Notes: generated from the letters alone by a model not told the origin. Positions 43,171-54,354 are shown, counted from the stretch's first letter. The stretch: 64,000 nucleotides of DNA from Leguminivora glycinivorella (GCF_023078275.1 NC_062990.1:6525549-6589548); one strand, 5' to 3'. Made by a program: numbers and translations.

Positions 43171-43461
43171 ATGAAAGCGGATTATATCACGTATAACGAA
43201 TGTATAATGCATCCCGACTTAGACCACGTAACAATAGAAACGCCGGGATGTAAATATGCGATTCCGTTTTCACAGTTTTATTTCATGAGTAAATATAACC
43301 GAATACAATATTATTTCTTTGATTTACTTACGGTGCTGTTACAAGGGCAACACAATTGGCAGCAATTCACATACTATTACCGCGTTTGTTCAATACGCAT
43401 TACGCAGTACGCACCAACGAATGAGCAAACGCGGCAATGGTATATGAATTTCTGGCAATAG
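43171..43461 (+). CDS. Orphan 96-codon ORF, function unknown
   Basis: ATG at 43171 to TAG at 43459-43461, 96 residues with no low-complexity run, balanced codon use and many aromatic residues (for example QYYFFDLL, FTYYYRV, WYMNFW). It fills the roughly 380-bp gap between a family F repeat and the repeat at 43478 and is less AT-rich than the flanking repeats. I recognise no family. There is no signal peptide or clear transmembrane segment. It could be a fragment of a larger gene, a retrocopy, a sequence of viral origin or chance. No promoter, intron or poly(A) signal is evident. Confidence 0.35.
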   Translation: MKADYITYNECIMHPDLDHVTIETPGCKYAIPFSQFYFMSKYNRIQYYFFDLLTVLLQGQHNWQQFTYYYRVCSIRITQYAPTNEQTRQWYMNFWQ

Positions 43462-43477
43462 GGATGATGACTACATA

Positions 43478-43722
43478 AAAAAACCGGCCAAGAGCGTGTC
43501 GGGCCACGCTCAGTGTAGGGTTCCGTAGTTTTCCGTATTTTTCGTGTAGTTAGAGGGGGGGGGGGGACGCACTTTTTTTCCTTTATGAGCGACTATTTCC
43601 GAAAATATTAATATTATCAAAAAACGATCTTAGTAAACCCTTACTGATTTTAAATACCTATCCAAAAATATACCTATATAAAAAATATCAGCCCCCACTT
43701 TACATGTGGGGGAGTAGGGGCT
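43478..43722 (-). mobile_element. GGGTTCCGTA repeat (family G), partial
   Basis: Reverse copy of the end of 57896-58454: AACCGGCCAAGAGCGTGTCG and GTAGGGTTCCGTAGTTTTCC, then the GGGGGGGACGCACTTTTTTT block and CCCCCACTTTACATGTGGGG. Confidence 0.7.
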
Positions 43723-43926
43723 TTGATGGATTGGCGTCAGTTCTAAGTAAAAATTTTACCTAGGCGTGACGTCACGCGAAACTTCAACGCACTGTACTGT
43801 CGTCATTTTTCGTAGGAGAAAAAAAAAATACGTGTCTAAAATTCTTTGATAATGACAGACTAATTAGTTTTTTTTCGTCGTCTCGCCTATTGTGTCGCCC
43901 GTGTAACAACACTAACAACACCTTTA

Positions 43927-44075
43927 CGGCCCAGCCACGACATTGGTCTAAGCGCGACAGCGGTGAGCGGCAGCCATACGTGCGAATGAAAAGTCCCATC
44001 GCTGTGTCTCGCTCCAATGTATGGCCGGCCGCCGCTCACCGCTGCCGCGCTTAGACCAATGTCGTGGCTGAGCCG
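43927..44075. mobile_element. MITE, CGGCCCAGCCACGAC family, TTA duplication
   Basis: Inverted arms of about 45 bp (CAGCCACGACATTGGTCTAA and its complement) around a short centre, flanked by TTA. Second copy at 47916-48061. TTA/TAA three-base targets are characteristic of PIF/Harbinger elements. Confidence 0.8.
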
Positions 44076-44267
44076 TTAGGGTCAATGAAAGCATATTTTT
44101 TCGAGGCGATGCACATACTGCAACGTGAATAGCATTAGCAAACAATGCATTTGACCAAACCGTAAGTAATAGCGACGTGCGGCCATATTGCACACGTTTC
44201 GGCTCTGAATTCAGAATTTGTACTAAAAATGTTTGTTTTCTATGCCTTTTATCTAGGTTTGGTTTGT

Positions 44268-44450
44268 TTATGGGATATGGGTTAAATTGTGGCGTAGGCG
44301 AGAGGCTGGCAACCTGTCACTGCAACGTCACAGTTTCGTTTTCTTTCAACCCCTTATTTGCCAAGAGTGGCACTGAAGCTTTAGTAGTTTCATGTGTTCT
44401 GCCTACCCCTTTATGGGATACAGGCGTGATTGTATGTATGTATGTATCTA
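44268..44450 (+). mobile_element. SINE-like family C
   Basis: Plus-strand copy lacking the left ~60 bp: TGGGATATGGGTTAAATTGT to GGGATACAGGCGTGATTGTA and (GTAT)n. Confidence 0.75.
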
Positions 44451-44692
44451 GGTTTGGCAAGGTTCAAATATTTTTGTGAGCTTTCGGGTTAGAGTAAAAC
44501 AAAGGGGTTATAATATCCTTGCAAAAAAGAAAAGTTATGCGTGTTTTGTTTTTATGGCAGGCTTAATAATTTTATTGTAAAATTACTAGCGATTCGACCC
44601 AGCTTCACACGGGCATAATAGCATAATACGCTAGCTGATATGTCTACAATGTATTAGGTACTTACTTATACCTATGTAGATCCATACTAATA
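44451..44692. other. No gene seen
   Basis: AT-rich spacer. Confidence 0.45.
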
Positions 44693-44861
44693 TTATAAAT
44701 GGGAAAGTGTGTGTGTCTGTTTGTTTGTTGGTCTTACACGGCAAAACGGAGCGACGAATTAACGTGATTTTTTAAGTGAAGATAGTTGAAGAGATGGAGA
44801 GTGACATAGGCTATTTTTTGTCTCTTTCTAACGCTAACGAAGCCGAGGGCAAAAGCTAGTT
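44693..44861 (-). mobile_element. Repeat family E, internally shortened
   Basis: Minus-strand copy from ATACTAATATTATAAATGGG to GAAGCCGAGGGCAAAAGCTA. Confidence 0.7.
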
Positions 44862-45049
44862 CTACATAAAGGTACTAACCTCTACTTACCTACACAATGT
44901 TGTAGCCACAAATAAATGACACACAGACAGATACAGATCTCCGATACACCCCGCAGTCAACAATCAATGGGCCGATCTGATAGCATAATTCTGGGCCTTG
45001 GGTGTCTTTTAGGATCCCTAAGACACTATTTTAGTCGTTGCAAAACATT

Positions 45050-45093
45050 TTTAACCCCCGACGCAAAAACGACGGAGTGTTATAAGTTTGACG

Positions 45094-45132
<39 letters not shown>

Positions 45133-45304
45133 GTGTGTGTCTGTCTGTGGCATCGTAGCTCCCGAACGGATGAACCGATTTCGATTTAGTTTTTTTTTAT
45201 TTGAAAGCTGTGTTAGTCGGGAGTGTTCTTAGCTATGTTTCATGAAAATCGGTCCACTAGGTCGCGGTCGGGGGTTTTTCAAAATTTTAATTTTGTGGTT
45301 AGGT
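45050..45304 (+). mobile_element. TCTG-microsatellite repeat (family D), full
   Basis: Full-length copy with about ten TCTG-type units, all conserved blocks, and the GTGGTTAGGTTA end. Confidence 0.8.
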
Positions 45305-45721
45305 TATTATTTGCGGTTCTTATACACGGTACAGCAAACCGAATAATTTTAACAGCATATTCCTGATCCAATTTAACATAAACATGTCATATATACTTTT
45401 CTGGATTTCGCCTAGTTTCAGAGTTATTATCAATTAGTATGGAGGCGCGCCCCACACTTTGAAAATCACTGTTTTTTTTGCTCTGCGCTCCTTCCCCGCA
45501 CTATCAGCGCGTGCGCAGCGGGTGGAGCGGCGAGCGGCGCATCAGTGCTCGGAGTTTAGCCGCCGGGAGAACTCCTATTATGCCTGAAGAGCGCCTCCAA
45601 AATTGGCCCAAAACATGTTGCGGCAGTAGCAATATAATAAATAAATATTCATTCACATTCACACATTCTTACACACATTGACTGATTTCAATTCATTCAT
45701 TTTTTGATTTGATTTTGATTC
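45305..45721. other. No gene; GC-rich patch at 45480-45640
   Basis: 45480-45640 is GC-rich (GCGCAGCGGGTGGAGCGGCG) and ends with a sequence like the loop side of 40678-40954 (GCCCAAAACATGTTGCGGCA), so it is probably another dispersed element. Confidence 0.4.
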
Positions 45722-45942
45722 ATTTCTTACACAGATTGACTGAGGCCCACGGTAAGCTCAAGAAGGCTTGTGTTGTGGGTACTCAGACAACGATATATAT
45801 AATATATAAATACTTACATACATCCATGACTCAGGAACAAATATCTGTGCTCATCACACAAATAAATGCCCCTACCGGGATTCGAACCCGGGACCGCGGC
45901 GCAGCAGGCAGGGTCACTACTGACTGCGCCAGACCGGTCGTC
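45722..45942 (-). mobile_element. SINE family A
   Basis: Minus-strand copy with B box (GGGATTCGAACCCGGG) and body; the A/T tail is shortened. Confidence 0.85.
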
Positions 45943-46045
45943 AAAACGAATAACGAATAATAACGTGAGTACAACTGTATAGATTCATGAATTAACCTCT
46001 ACTTAAGTTGTAGCTACAAATAAATGACACAGGTATAGGTTTTTT

Positions 46046-46137
46046 TCAACTTATTTGCCAAGAGTGGTACTGAAACTTGAGTAGTTTCATAGTGCTCTCC
46101 TTACCCCTTTATGGAATAAATGCGCGATTATATGTAA
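46046..46137 (+). mobile_element. SINE-like family C, fragment
   Basis: TTATTTGCCAAGAGTGGTAC to ACCCCTTTATGGAATAAATG; only the distal part is present. Confidence 0.6.
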
Positions 46138-46387
46138 GGTGCATTAGGGTAATTCCGAATGACAAAAATGCTCGGATAATTCCGAAAGGGGAATCTTGAT
46201 ATGATGGAAATAATGGTGATTTTTATGCGACTTTCGTAATTACTCTTATGCACCTTTAGCCACAAATACCTAAATGACACGGACAGATAGGGATCTCCGA
46301 TACACCTCGAAGTCAACAATCAATGGGCCGATTTGATAGTTGTAATTCTAGGGCCTTGGTGTCTTTTAGATCCCTAGGATACCATTT

Positions 46388-46943
46388 TTTTAACCCCCGA
46401 CGCAAAAACGACGGGGTGTTATAAGTTTGACGTGTCTGTCTGTGTGTCTGTCCGTCTGTCTGTATATATGTCTGTCTGTTTGTCTGTCTGTTTGTCTGTC
46501 TGTTTGTCTGTCTGTTTGTCTGTCTGTTTGTCTGTCTGTTTGTCTGTCTGTTTGTCTGTCTGTTTGTCTGTCTGTTTGTCTGTCTGTTTGTCTGTCTGTT
46601 TGTCTGTCTGTTTGTCTGTCTGTTTGTCTGTCTGTTTGTCTGTCTGTTTGTCTGTCTGTTTGTCTGTCTGTTTGTCTGTCTGTTTGTCTGTCTGTTTGTC
46701 TGTCTGTTTGTCTGTCTGTTTGTCTGTCCGTCTGTCTGTCTCTATGTATGTCTGTCTGTTTTTCTGTCTGTTGGTCTGTCTTTGGCATCGTAGCTCCCGA
46801 ACGGATGAACCGATTTAGATTTAGTTTTTTTTTGTCTGAAAGCTGAGTTAGTCGGGAGTGTTCTTAGCCATGTTTCATGAAAATCGGTCTACTATGTCGC
46901 ATACGGGGTTTTTTTTTTTTCAAAATTTTAATTTTGTGGTCAG
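46388..46943 (+). mobile_element. Family D repeat with giant microsatellite
   Basis: Same ends as other family D copies, but the internal tract is expanded to about 330 bp (46434-46765). Frames through it encode long SVCL or DRQT repeats and are artefacts of the microsatellite. Confidence 0.85.
46473..46722 (+). repeat. 12-bp higher-order repeat, about 20 copies
   Basis: Within the expanded tract the unit is TCTGTCTGTTTG repeated almost without error, not a simple TCTG tetramer. This implies expansion of the 12-mer itself. Confidence 0.85.
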
Positions 46944-47139
46944 GTTATATACAGAACCTTCAGCTTCTAATACCTCAGTAGCTTGGTCAATATTTATTAC
47001 ATAATTATTAGCTCCAGTGATAGCAAACTGGTCCAGATACATTTTATATCTACCGCCCCGAGTTACATTCTGCAAAAATATTGCACCTCTGGTTTATCAT
47101 TAACATTATCTGTGGCAAACATTCAATCGATAAACAGAA
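46944..47139. other. No gene seen
   Basis: AT-rich spacer. Confidence 0.45.
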
Positions 47140-47882
47140 TAAAGGTTTGCTATGACAGATGGCGCCACCCTATTAGTCCATTGCACAGATAAAGAATTTC
47201 ATACTTGGAAGCAAGAAGATGATATGTTTTTTCTCTCTCTCACATATGAATGACAGTGGCATGCCTAGACCACAGAATTACAGTTAAACCAGAATGAGTA
47301 GTTAGTAGTTAGGTCAAAAAGTGTGTCCACATGAGAGGTCATTGTTTGGGCTGGTGTCCCTCTCGCACTTACTGACAATGTCAACATTATTCAGTGACGT
47401 CATCACTGTCATACATTGGGGATACCAGTCAATTTTCAAAGTTACTACCAAATCTACTAATACCCACTTGAACATATATTTTTTAATTATACAAATCTTT
47501 GATTTATTGGCATCAAAATAATTACATTATAATTATTTTCCAATTCTTTGAAATATATCGAAACCCTAGCTTGAATATAACACTAAAATAATATAAGAAG
47601 TTATAAAGTCAGGTAATATACAGATAAAAATACTACTACTATGGAAACCTCTTTAACACTGGCCACACGTGCGAGAGGGACACCAGCCCAAACAATGCCC
47701 TCTCATGTGGATCGTTCTCGCTAGTCTGATACGATCACCTTTCTGTCTCAGAGATAAGGTTCAATTTAGTATGGCAAAAAATGTGATTCCACAATCTAGT
47801 TTAATAATTCTAAATCTATGGCCTAGACACTTGCACAGGCGCCGCCTGGCGGGATAAAATGTCAGTGTGCCTCCTCAATATT
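47140..47882. mobile_element. TIR element, GAGGAGGCACAC family, with nested inverted repeat
   Basis: Shares GACAGATGGCGCCACC, the TTTTTTCTCTCTCTCACATA segment and the GTCAGTGTGCCTCCTCAATA end with 6745-7164 (opposite orientation). Inside, 47327-47370 and 47668-47709 form a second inverted pair (GTTTGGGCTGGTGTCCCTCT and complement). Left end eroded. Confidence 0.6.
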
Positions 47883-47915
47883 TACAGAAGTACAGGGGGT
47901 AACTAACAACCCTTT

Positions 47916-48061
47916 ACAACCCAGCCACGACATTGGTCTAAGCGCGACAGCGGTGAGCGGCAGCCATACGTGCGAATGAAAAGTCCCATCGCTGTGTCTC
48001 GCTCCAATGTATGGCCGCCGCTCACCGCTGTCGCGCTTAGACCAATGTCGTGGCTGAGCCG
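47916..48061. mobile_element. MITE, CAGCCACGAC family, TTA duplication
   Basis: Nearly identical to 43927-44075; TTA at 47913-47915 and 48062-48064. Its right flank enters a family H repeat. Confidence 0.8.
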
Positions 48062-48064
48062 TTA

Positions 48065-48425
48065 TGCGGAGCGTGCAGCGGGGCGGGCGAGCGTGCGTCC
48101 ACCCTATGCAGCGTCGACTCAGGACACTTGTATGAGCTTCAATTGTTTGACATGCACGCCGCATGAGTGACTGAGTGTATTTGAACAATTGTACATCTTA
48201 AGCACATCTCGGACACTGGCGATCAAATATATGAAAGAGGCGCGTTCCTAGCACACATTCTAAGCTCGTGTAGGTGAACGCGTACTATGCTTGTATGAGT
48301 GAGATATGACAGGTTGACTGTCCGCGTTTTTGACAGGCGGTAACTGTCAGGTAACCGAGAGAGGGTGGGCGGCACTTTCAGCGGGGAGCGGGAGTGGCCA
48401 TACTGTACGATAGTACTCTTTATTA
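48065..48425 (+). mobile_element. Repeat family H, best copy
   Basis: Contiguous GGAGCGTGCAGCGGGGCGGG, GGACACTGGCGATCAAATAT, GAAAGAGGCGCGTTCCTAGC, TATGACAGGTTGACTG and GGCGGCACTTTCAGCGGGGA, ending ACTCTTTATTACTG. Reference for the interrupted copies. Confidence 0.65.
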
Positions 48426-48980
48426 CTGTGATCTAGTACTGACATCGAAATAGCATGACACGTTCGTACGTTTCCGTAACAATTCGAAGGCAAATCTTTT
48501 CGAACTACATCTGTATATAAGTGTAGGGATACTTAGATGTACATACAGCAACCAAGCTGTGAATACGAAGTGCCAAATATATGTATACACACCTTAATGT
48601 AAAGGCAATAAATTTATGTTTATATCTTTTTGGCACTTTGGCTATATTCATAGCTTTGTTGCCGACTGTACCCTTTTTCATGGATGATTTGTAGGATTTC
48701 ATCTTTAACTAACTAATAGCAAAGAGGATCGAATATTATAGAGCGTTACTGTCGAAGTAAAATGTGTAATCACAGTGCATAGACTGCTATCTCTTGACAA
48801 AGGCTTTAAAACTTTTGAACCTCAGTTTTAACAATTTGGCCCGTATTCTTAGCTTGATATGTGTTAAAATGTCAAATATTAATATTAGCACCATCTAGCC
48901 GAGCGTCCCCCAATAAGGGTGTAACGCCATCTAGGTCACCGTACCTATTTCTGTATGGTACTGAGGTACGTTTTTTCTTA
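48426..48980. other. No gene seen
   Basis: No supportable feature; a few CATCTAG words. Confidence 0.45.
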
Positions 48981-49120
48981 CGCCGTGGCTTGCGTGGGCG
49001 ACGGTCGCGCGATGATCGCGCGACGGCGATGCGACGCATACGAAATCAAACCTTATCGATATGGAAGTAGACGATGCGATGGCGACGGTCGCGCGACCGT
49101 CGCCCACGCAAGACACGGCG
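48981..49120. mobile_element. MITE, CGCCGTGGC family, TTA duplication
   Basis: Inverted ends CGCCGTGGCTTGCGTGGGCG / CGCCCACGCAAGACACGGCG with TTA at 48978-48980 and 49121-49123. The interior has GTCGCGCG words and ACGAAATCAAACCTTATCG. Confidence 0.8.
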
Positions 49121-49123
49121 TTA

Positions 49124-50015
49124 GACTTTATCTGTCTATACGGAGTTATATATGTCTTTGCTTTTTCTGTACGGTACTGAGGTCCGTTTTTTTTCCTAAA
49201 CTATCTTTCTAGATGGAGTTATATCTGTCTTTGCCAATAGGTTGCCAATAGGAATTCGAATAAATCTAAACTGTAGACAGGAGACAAAGTTAGACCCACA
49301 TACAGCGTGTTCTAACAAGGGAAGATTTAGATTCTTCGTCGGTCGAGTGCCCTGGCGACGGAAAGTTTATAACACCCTATCTCTCTCACCATGTTAGCAT
49401 GGAGTAGGGTCAATTGCGGAGAAGCCAATGAAGGACAATTCAGGTTGGCTGGGTTGAGTCTGGGCCGGAGTATCCAGCGCTTAATTTTCTGACAGATGAC
49501 AGATAATCACGTGATATTTTCCATACGTATAACGCACTCATCTAATGTTGGAGGGTGAATTTATATTTGCACATAGGTGTGCTTATTTTTGCAGCAAATT
49601 AGAGTAAGGCCGAAATAAGTTAGCAACGATTTTGACAGCCAAGCCGGTGAAAAACGTTTACTTCGATGAAATTATGAGAGTAGGGCTATCAAAATAAAAC
49701 ATCAGGCAAAACATTTGTAAGTGCGATAGTGATGGCCTGATGTTTTATCATTTATCACGTGACCATGCTTGCCTGCCAAATTATATAAAAACTTTTAACT
49801 TTTTGACAAACAGAAACGTCTGCAATCGATGCCACTGGGCTTAGAATAAATTTTAAAGTGGAAAAGTACTGCCTTTGGTGAAACTTCACTACGGTGTCCC
49901 ATTGACCAATATGGTGGAAAATTTCACTAGTTTGGTTGAAGTCTTGATGGCTTGGTAGAGTACTGGGATATATATCTATCCAGAAACTTTCGACTATCCA
50001 GAGACGTCGCCCGTG
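49124..50015. other. No gene; unassigned
   Basis: 49290-49470 is less AT-rich (CGTCGGTCGAGTGCCCTGGC) and could be a repeat, but I cannot place it. 49800-49875 (GAAACGTCTGCAATCGATGC) is shared with 59395-59460. Confidence 0.4.
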
Positions 50016-50260
50016 TGGTGACGGGCTGACGGGTTAAGAATTTCACCACCACCTTTCTTCCCGTGGGTGTCGTAAAAGTCGACTGTGGGATATGGCTTAA
50101 ATTGTGGCGTAGGCGAGAGGCTGGCAACCTGTCACTGCAATGTCACAATTTCGTTTTCATTCAACCCATATTCCACCCCTTATTTGCCAAGAGTGGCACT
50201 GAAACTTGAGTAGTTTCATGTACTCTGTCCACCCCTTTAAGGGATATAGCGTGAGTGTAT
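50016..50260 (+). mobile_element. SINE-like family C, full
   Basis: Complete plus-strand copy from GTGTGGTGACGGGCTG to GCGTGAGTGTATG, including the usually lost left block. Confidence 0.75.
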
Positions 50261-50639
50261 GTCTTCTTCTTCTTTGTCGTATCCTCATGACTGAGGGACG
50301 ATGCTGATGCTCTTCACCAGTTGTCTCCACGCCACTCGATCCTGGGCCCGGTGCATGCTAGCCTGCAAAGTGGTCTTTGTCACAGACGTTATTCTGTCTG
50401 CCCAACGCGTGCCCATGCTTCCACTTCTTCGCTTCCTTGCCATGCGTCCTGTGATTGTGAGTGTATGTACCAGAGACTAAGTTCAAATATCACTCAAGTA
50501 CTTTATTTAAGCTTCTCCGCGTTGTTCGTACTCCTTGAAAGTTCCACTGAAAGTTGGGCACACCGCGCGTGACGGCCAGCTTAAACGATTACTTAAACGC
50601 TTAAAAGCTTTGCCAGAATTTTGTGTATGATTTCAGCAA
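50261..50639. other. No gene; GC-richer stretch
   Basis: 50270-50470 is GC-richer (TCCTGGGCCCGGTGCATGCT), and TGACTGAGGGACGATGC suggests a dispersed-element UTR, but I cannot assign a family. Confidence 0.35.
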
Positions 50640-50990
50640 CTAGGACGGTGAATATATTCGTCTATTAATTGTACTTATAAAACAGGTACTCTTTATTTAC
50701 ATGAACATATTTATATAAGAAACTAAGATTAAACTTAAAAGCTAGCTAATGTCTAAAATGGGCCCTTAAGGCATTATTATTATTTAAGCGTATGGCGTAT
50801 ACTTGTACACAATTAATATTACAAGTCGACATCGGTTACGCAACCAACCGATCGCGTCAGGTGTCAAATTGGTATAGAGATCAGATAGGCATCGTTCGAC
50901 TATGTGCTGGGTAGTTTGATCCTCAAGGCCGCAGTCACATAACGGACTCTCGTTCCAACCCCATCTGTATCGCATGTGATTTCATCTGCC
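50640..50990 (-). pseudogene. LINE ORF2 C-terminus and 3' UTR
   Basis: A 63-codon frame with MRYRWGWNESPLCDCG and the knuckle C13-x1-C15-x8-H24-x4-C29, usual for the end of Jockey/R1-like LINE proteins, followed on the minus strand by a 3' UTR with AATAAA (near 50690). 5' truncated. Confidence 0.65.
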
Positions 50991-51006
50991 ATGACCCGTG
51001 CGAATT

Positions 51007-51240
51007 CTATTTAGGCGGCACCAGTATTTCCTCGGCAGCGAAAAGCCCTTCGGCTTCTGAGTAGGATTCTGAGTATTGTACCCAGGATACTGGCGACATT
51101 CGCTGTATCACAATGCTGATACGTTGTGCGAGGAAGTAGCCAGCTCTTCGGTCACCAGTTACCTCAACCAGACGCTCCGCGATTTCTGTGAACAACTTGT
51201 TCACACTGGGACCCGATGGACCTAGACTGTGCTTAAGCAT
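51007..51240 (-). pseudogene. LINE ORF2 C-terminal fragment
   Basis: A 77-residue frame with SLGPSGPSVNKLF, then VTGDRRAGYFLAQRIS and IQR. Homologous to 5312-5500 and 63409-63700. It is uninterrupted across GAGGTAACTGGTGACC, which supplies the empty site for the MITE in the copy at 63463. Confidence 0.65.
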
Positions 51241-51244
51241 TTCT

Positions 51245-51540
51245 TTTTTTTAAATGTGATATTTTGGAAATGAATTATGCTATTTCTACTCAGAATCACT
51301 AGTTTTTTCAATCCTAGTAGATAAAAAAATTGTCCCAGACGATTTTATTTATTTTGTTACTATTTTTCATACATGTTGTGTGGGGTAACAAAAGAGGAAA
51401 GTAACAAAAATGTATGGAAATTCTGGGACTCTTTTTGTCTCCCAGTGATATTGAAAGTACTCGTAATTCTGAGTACAATTGACCTAAAATTGCCTAAAAA
51501 AATTAAAATAAAAAAATGGCAAAAAAAAAAGAAATGCTCA
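51245..51540 (+). mobile_element. Palindromic MITE (CTCAGAATC family)
   Basis: TTTCTACTCAGAATCACTAG ... GTAATTCTGAGTAC, centre near CATGTTGTGTGGGGTAAC. Opposite-orientation counterpart of 17250-17525. Confidence 0.65.
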
Positions 51541-51716
51541 CTTATTCATTATATGAAGCAAATTTAAAGTATAGGAAAAAATGACTTCACAGAACTTCAC
51601 AGAATTTATGAATCCGCACTTAAGGATGTCGAAGACCGGGCGAAGTGGAGAAGACTGAGCAGGAAAGCGGACCCTGGCGCTAGGCCGGGAACGGTTGAAG
51701 AAGACAGAACTCCGGT

Positions 51717-51880
51717 CTAAGCCCCGTAGCCGAATGGCATTTCTGCGACGCGAAACGAAATCGAATCGCCGCAGAAAGGTAGTCTGGCTCTGTCGCGCCA
51801 ATACGCCAGAGCGATAGAGATAGATAGCTACGAAAGAGATATTATTTCGTGAGCGTCTGTGCATTCGACTACGCACCCTG
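51717..51880. mobile_element. MITE, CCGTAGCCGAATGGCA family
   Basis: Inverted ends (CCCCGTAGCCGAATGGCA and TGCATTCGACTACGCA) around TCTGTCGCGCCAATACGCCA and AGATAGCTACGAAAGAGATA. Copies at 55623 and 56488, and a fragment in 6953-7025. Confidence 0.75.
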
Positions 51881-51884
51881 ATCT

Positions 51885-52015
51885 GCGAGCCGATTTTTGA
51901 GTCTCACGCGTTCGAATTCAGAAAATTGACACTAAAAATAATAAGCAAGTCACCGTTTTCAACCGCTAATTTAGTGACGATATCCCGTATGCGAGATTCA
52001 AAAATCGCCCTCCTG
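51885..52015. mobile_element. MITE, GGGCGATTTTTGAATCTCGC family
   Basis: Reverse orientation of 25001-25135: GAGTCTCACGCGTTCGAATT to GAGATTCAAAAATCGCCCTC. Confidence 0.7.
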
Positions 52016-52135
52016 ATCCGGATAATGTGTAAGTAAGTAGTATCGCCCGTTTGACAAAAAAAATTTGGTCAAATCATAAAACACAATAGGAAATTCACGA
52101 TTTTGGATTGCAGGTATCTAAAGTAAAAGTAGTTG

Positions 52136-52325
52136 GTCATCATCATTCTCCTTGCGTTATCCCGGCATTCGCCACTGCCCATGGGAACCTGGGGTCCGCT
52201 TTGACAACTAATCCCAAGATTTGGCGTCGGAAGTAGTTTTTAAGAAAGCGACTGGCATCTGACCTTCCAATCCAACCCGAAGGGTAACTAGACCTTATTG
52301 GGATTAGCCCGGTTTCCTCACGATA
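52136..52325 (-). mobile_element. SINE family B, 3' part
   Basis: Minus-strand body and tail (GGTCATCATCATTCTCC end), lost at CCTCACGAT before the head. Confidence 0.75.
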
Positions 52326-52394
52326 TAAAAAAATACGAGTATATAATATATAGGTACTATTAGTCAACAAGAATAATTCTATATACTTAATACG

Positions 52395-52628
52395 TACATA
52401 TAGTCACGCCTGTATCCCATAAAGGGGTAGGCAGAGCACGTGAACTACTAAGTTTCAGTGCCACTCTTAGCAACAAGGGCTAGAAAGAAATCCAAATTAT
52501 GACATTGCAGTGACAGGCTGCCAGCCTCTTGCTTACGCCACAATTTAACCCATATCCCACAGTCGACTTCTACGACACCCACGGGAAGAAAGGGGGCGGC
52601 GAAATTCTTAACCCGTCACCACACGGGG
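52395..52628 (-). mobile_element. SINE-like family C
   Basis: Near full-length minus-strand copy (GTCACGCCTGTATCCCATAA to TTAACCCGTCACCACACGG). Confidence 0.75.
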
Positions 52629-53605
52629 CAATTCTATATAATACATTATTTTTACTGCTTATGATTTGTAGTACAAGCTAATAAATCAAATAAAAGTATA
52701 TTTCATTTAAATGTACCAATTAATTCTCAACAGGTACGAATTTAAATCGTATTTTATTTAGTGCTAGTCTATTTACGTACGTATTCAAATAAAATATGGC
52801 GCCTACCTTGAGTTTTAAACGTTTTAGAATATGTACGTTACTCGATTCGACATAGGACCACAAGTTGAGTTTTTAAAATTTTCAAGTTTTATGCTTCTAT
52901 GGCGAATCTTCTACGAGTGCCCGCAAATGACCTGTGTATTATGATTGAGCAAAGTCTTTTGAAGGTATTCACAAAGTGGCACCGTAAGGATCCGATCCCA
53001 AGTATTGTTTTCGGCCTTCGACAGAGGACCATAAGTTGAGTTTTTAAAATTTTCAAGTTTTTTTTTTATGGCGAGACCGAAGGGAGTGTTTTAAATCGAC
53101 ATGAGTAAAAAATTTCCTTTTCGCACGTGGCCCTCCGAAATTTCGATCTGACAAGTACGCACTTGTATCGTAATGTATTATTTCTGTTTTGAAGTCATAA
53201 TAAAATATGGTAATATTTTATTCTGGTTAATTGGACAGTACCTAATCATATAAAACAAGCTTCAAAAAAGGGCAAAGTAGCCTATTTTCAGTGATGCTTA
53301 CACATTGAAATTAAACTCTCGGTACAGGCACTGATTCCAAATTACAGCCACGTTTTGTTTTTAAACACACACGAGGGAATGCAAATAAAGGATTTTCATT
53401 TGTCAAAACACAAAATTCAGAAATTTAGCTACCCACACATTATAACACAAAAACTCAAATTTAAACCTAAATAGAGAGTTGTTACGCTCAAATTTGAATA
53501 TAAATGAACGAGTGAAGATTTTTCAATCGGAATCTGAATATTCATTGAATTTAGGTTTTTAGGGTTCCGTATCCAAAGGGTAAAACGGGATTATATTCAA
53601 AACGT
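52629..53605. other. No gene; short direct repeat
   Basis: GTTGAGTTTTTAAAATTTTC occurs near 52864 and 53037 with matching flanks (a direct repeat of about 45 bp, 172 bp apart). 53085-53160 resembles 21285-21400 inverted (TTTCCTTTTCGCACGTG). No coding signal. Confidence 0.45.
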
Positions 53606-53912
53606 TTTGACATTATCCGATACGATATTGGATGTAGGGCTAGGGATATATATACAGGGTGTCCCAGAAGTACCACGCCACAGAGACATCAGAGGTAGGG
53701 CAGCTCAAGAGGACCCTAACCAACCTAACATAAGATGTTCACCGTTTTCTAGTTATTCCCAAAATAAGTTCTTTTTTCCAGGATTGGCTTTCGCGTTATT
53801 TTGTATGTTTAAGCCACAGTATAAGTCTGTGTTAAAGCCGCCATATATAATTTTTGTCTTCGACATCCTTTCTACGTCCGATATTGAATCAGATAGTGTG
53901 GCAACGCTCTAA
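53606..53912. mobile_element. MITE, ATCCGATATCGG family, split by another repeat
   Basis: Left end GACATTATCCGATACGATAT and right end ACGTCCGATATTGAATCAGA are diverged family ends. Between them lies an insertion beginning ATACAGGGTGTCCCAGAAGT (about 53653-53845). Confidence 0.55.
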
Positions 53913-53939
53913 GATTCCGCTGTCCGTCCGTTTGTCACT

Positions 53940-54280
53940 CTAAGGAGACATCTCTAAGGAGAATTAGATTAAATATACATCGTTATCTTTAGGTGTGACA
54001 TTTAGAGTCATTTGCACCTCTAAAGTAATTTTAGACTTTTTTTTTGTATTTCTACTTTTTATATGTAGTGTAGTTCTTGGTTGTAATTCGACATTTAGAG
54101 ACCTTCTACATCTCTAATTAACTGTATAGAATTAACTTTAGTTAGAACTTAGAATTAGTATATAATAGTATCAATTGTAATTTCAATTCAATTTTAAATA
54201 TTTTCTAAACATCGTGTAAAAGTGCCCCTGTGGCCTATTTGCTGAATAAATTATTGTGATTTTGATTTTGATTTTGACTA
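53940..54280 (+). mobile_element. Probable LINE 3' end with (TTTTGA)n
   Basis: Ends GCTGAATAAATTATTG (polyadenylation signal) and (GATTTT)n at 54255-54279. No protein-coding part is recognisable upstream. Confidence 0.5.
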
Positions 54281-54354
54281 GGCTGATTCTGATACATAGT
54301 AGTTAGTTATAGTATGTTTTTTCCACCGATATTGAAGCCGACTGAGTAGAGGAG

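Noticed and set aside
46390..46846. Long SVCL- and DRQT-repeat open frames on both strands
   Set aside because: They are translations of the TCTG microsatellite; every frame stays open because the repeat contains no stop codon.
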